From: Lethocerus indicus
Lineage: Eukaryota; Arthropoda; Insecta; Hemiptera; Belostomatidae
DNA length: 64,000 nucleotides
Direction: 5' to 3'
Assembly: GCA_019843655.1 (NCBI GenBank)
Contig: JACDQD010000003.1
Span: 29,686,224-29,750,223, forward strand
The notes under the pieces are model-generated. The model was not told where the DNA came from. It searched no databases and saw only the letters and a program-made list of their open reading frames with translations. Positions 63,297-64,000 of this stretch are shown in pieces (the stretch's first letter is position 1; every line of letters begins with the position of its first letter). The translations under genes and the position numbers were made by a program.

Positions 63297-63420
63297 CGCC
63301 GCCGAGCACAGCCCATATCAGCCGGCGCCGGCCGCTCACACTCACTTCAACCCGACACCGGTTACCCCCACCACCGACCCCACCCCCACCCCCACCCCCA
63401 CCAGCCCCTCCAAAACATAC
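63297..63420 (-). promoter_or_regulatory. SWAP70 5' UTR / promoter region
   Basis: A GC-rich stretch directly upstream of the minus-strand start codon, with 'gccggcgccggcc' and a (CCCCAC)n tract around 63375-63405. It looks like a TATA-less housekeeping-type promoter; the start site was not fixed. Confidence 0.5.
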
Positions 63421-64000
63421 TTCGTTTTATTACATTTTTTATTTTCTTGCGATAGACAAGGCTTTTATTTAGTTCCTAAGCCCAATTGCAACAAGGCCGC
63501 CAGTCATAAACGCGCGAGCGCTTCATACAATACCTGCTTTAATCGGAAGTGCACTACAACTTGTAAATCGGACAAGAGTATTAAACATTGTGTTAAATAG
63601 AAATATAACCTTTTGACGCCGCATTTTTAGGACAACGTCCCCTTAACATTTCGCACGATTTTCGTTTTAATAGTACCCCAATCTAATTGAGCGATAGACA
63701 AATTAGACTCGAACTTCGGACACAATCCTTTCCAGGCGACGGTTCGACTTTCGAGTTAAATTTCCCCACAAGAAACAGTGAACTGAATACGTTCCAGACC
63801 CACAAAATTTACCCGACGTATAAAATGTTAAAGGACCTATTTAAAAATATAATTTCGGTAAATATTTATTTTAAATATATTTAATTTAAGCGATTGAATA
63901 TTTTTATTTATACAAGCGCGTACAAAAAATGGAATGAAATGCAATCGACTATGTTCAGGATTGTGGTTCATTAACATTATCGCTACCTGATTTTACTTTC
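63421..64000. other. Flank upstream of SWAP70, no gene seen
   Basis: AT-rich sequence without recognisable exons. A copy of repeat R3 lies at about 63725-63935, with 'ttccagacccacaaaattta' shared with 60.03 kb. Confidence 0.6.

Noticed and set aside
63205..63600. 131-codon plus-strand frame over the SWAP70 start
   Set aside because: It is antisense to SWAP70 exon 1 and the GC-rich 5' region, with low-complexity PTPTPT content from the (CCCCAC)n tract.

Overview
The window is eukaryotic nuclear DNA, most likely from an insect or close arthropod relative. It has GT-AG introns with consistent phases, a beaten-path (beat) family immunoglobulin gene (a family I know only from arthropods), long AT-rich introns full of (TA)n, (CA)n and (TC)n microsatellites, a 70-bp satellite in several arrays, and a 5'-truncated jockey-like LINE. 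The species cannot be named from the sequence.

Layout. (1) 2.7-17.1 kb, + strand: five exons of a beat-family gene (two Ig domains and a hydrophobic C-terminus) separated by large introns; exon 4 carries a frame break and one intron holds a 1-kb satellite array. (2) 20.6-33.3 kb, + strand: a tandem cluster of five related small secreted-protein genes (called A-E here). Each has a TATA/Inr promoter, a short non-coding first exon, a signal-peptide exon and a last exon coding a conserved peptide of about 27 residues joined to a Thr/Pro/Ala/Ser-rich repeat tail. A, C and E look intact, B is broken inside its repeat tail, and D is a pseudogene with a LINE in its intron. I do not recognise the family; it is the most novel content here. 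(3) 29.8-30.5 and 33.9-34.6 kb: arrays of the 70-bp satellite in opposite orientations flanking copy E; other arrays lie at 14.0-15.1 kb (+) and 53.5-54.3 kb (-). (4) 36.2-37.7 kb, - strand: two putative 3' coding exons of an unidentified gene. (5) 38.9 kb: tRNA-Arg(UCU). (6) 41.3-44.1 kb, - strand: a six-finger C2H2 zinc-finger gene, head-to-head with (7) 45.4-50.5 kb, + strand: CUEDC1, with a probable alternative first exon. (8) 50.5-58.0 kb: a gene-poor, repeat-rich gap. (9) 58.0-63.3 kb, - strand: a complete 10-exon SWAP-70/DEF6-like gene (508 aa) with EF-hand-like N-terminus, PH domain and coiled coil.

The conserved genes (beat, zinc finger, CUEDC1, SWAP70) have no evident joint pathway. 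The coherent unit is the A-E cluster, whose promoters share one upstream module and are presumably co-expressed. The zinc finger, CUEDC1 and SWAP70 models were checked by hand for intron phase and each sums to a multiple of three. All homology calls come from memory of the families, not from a database search.
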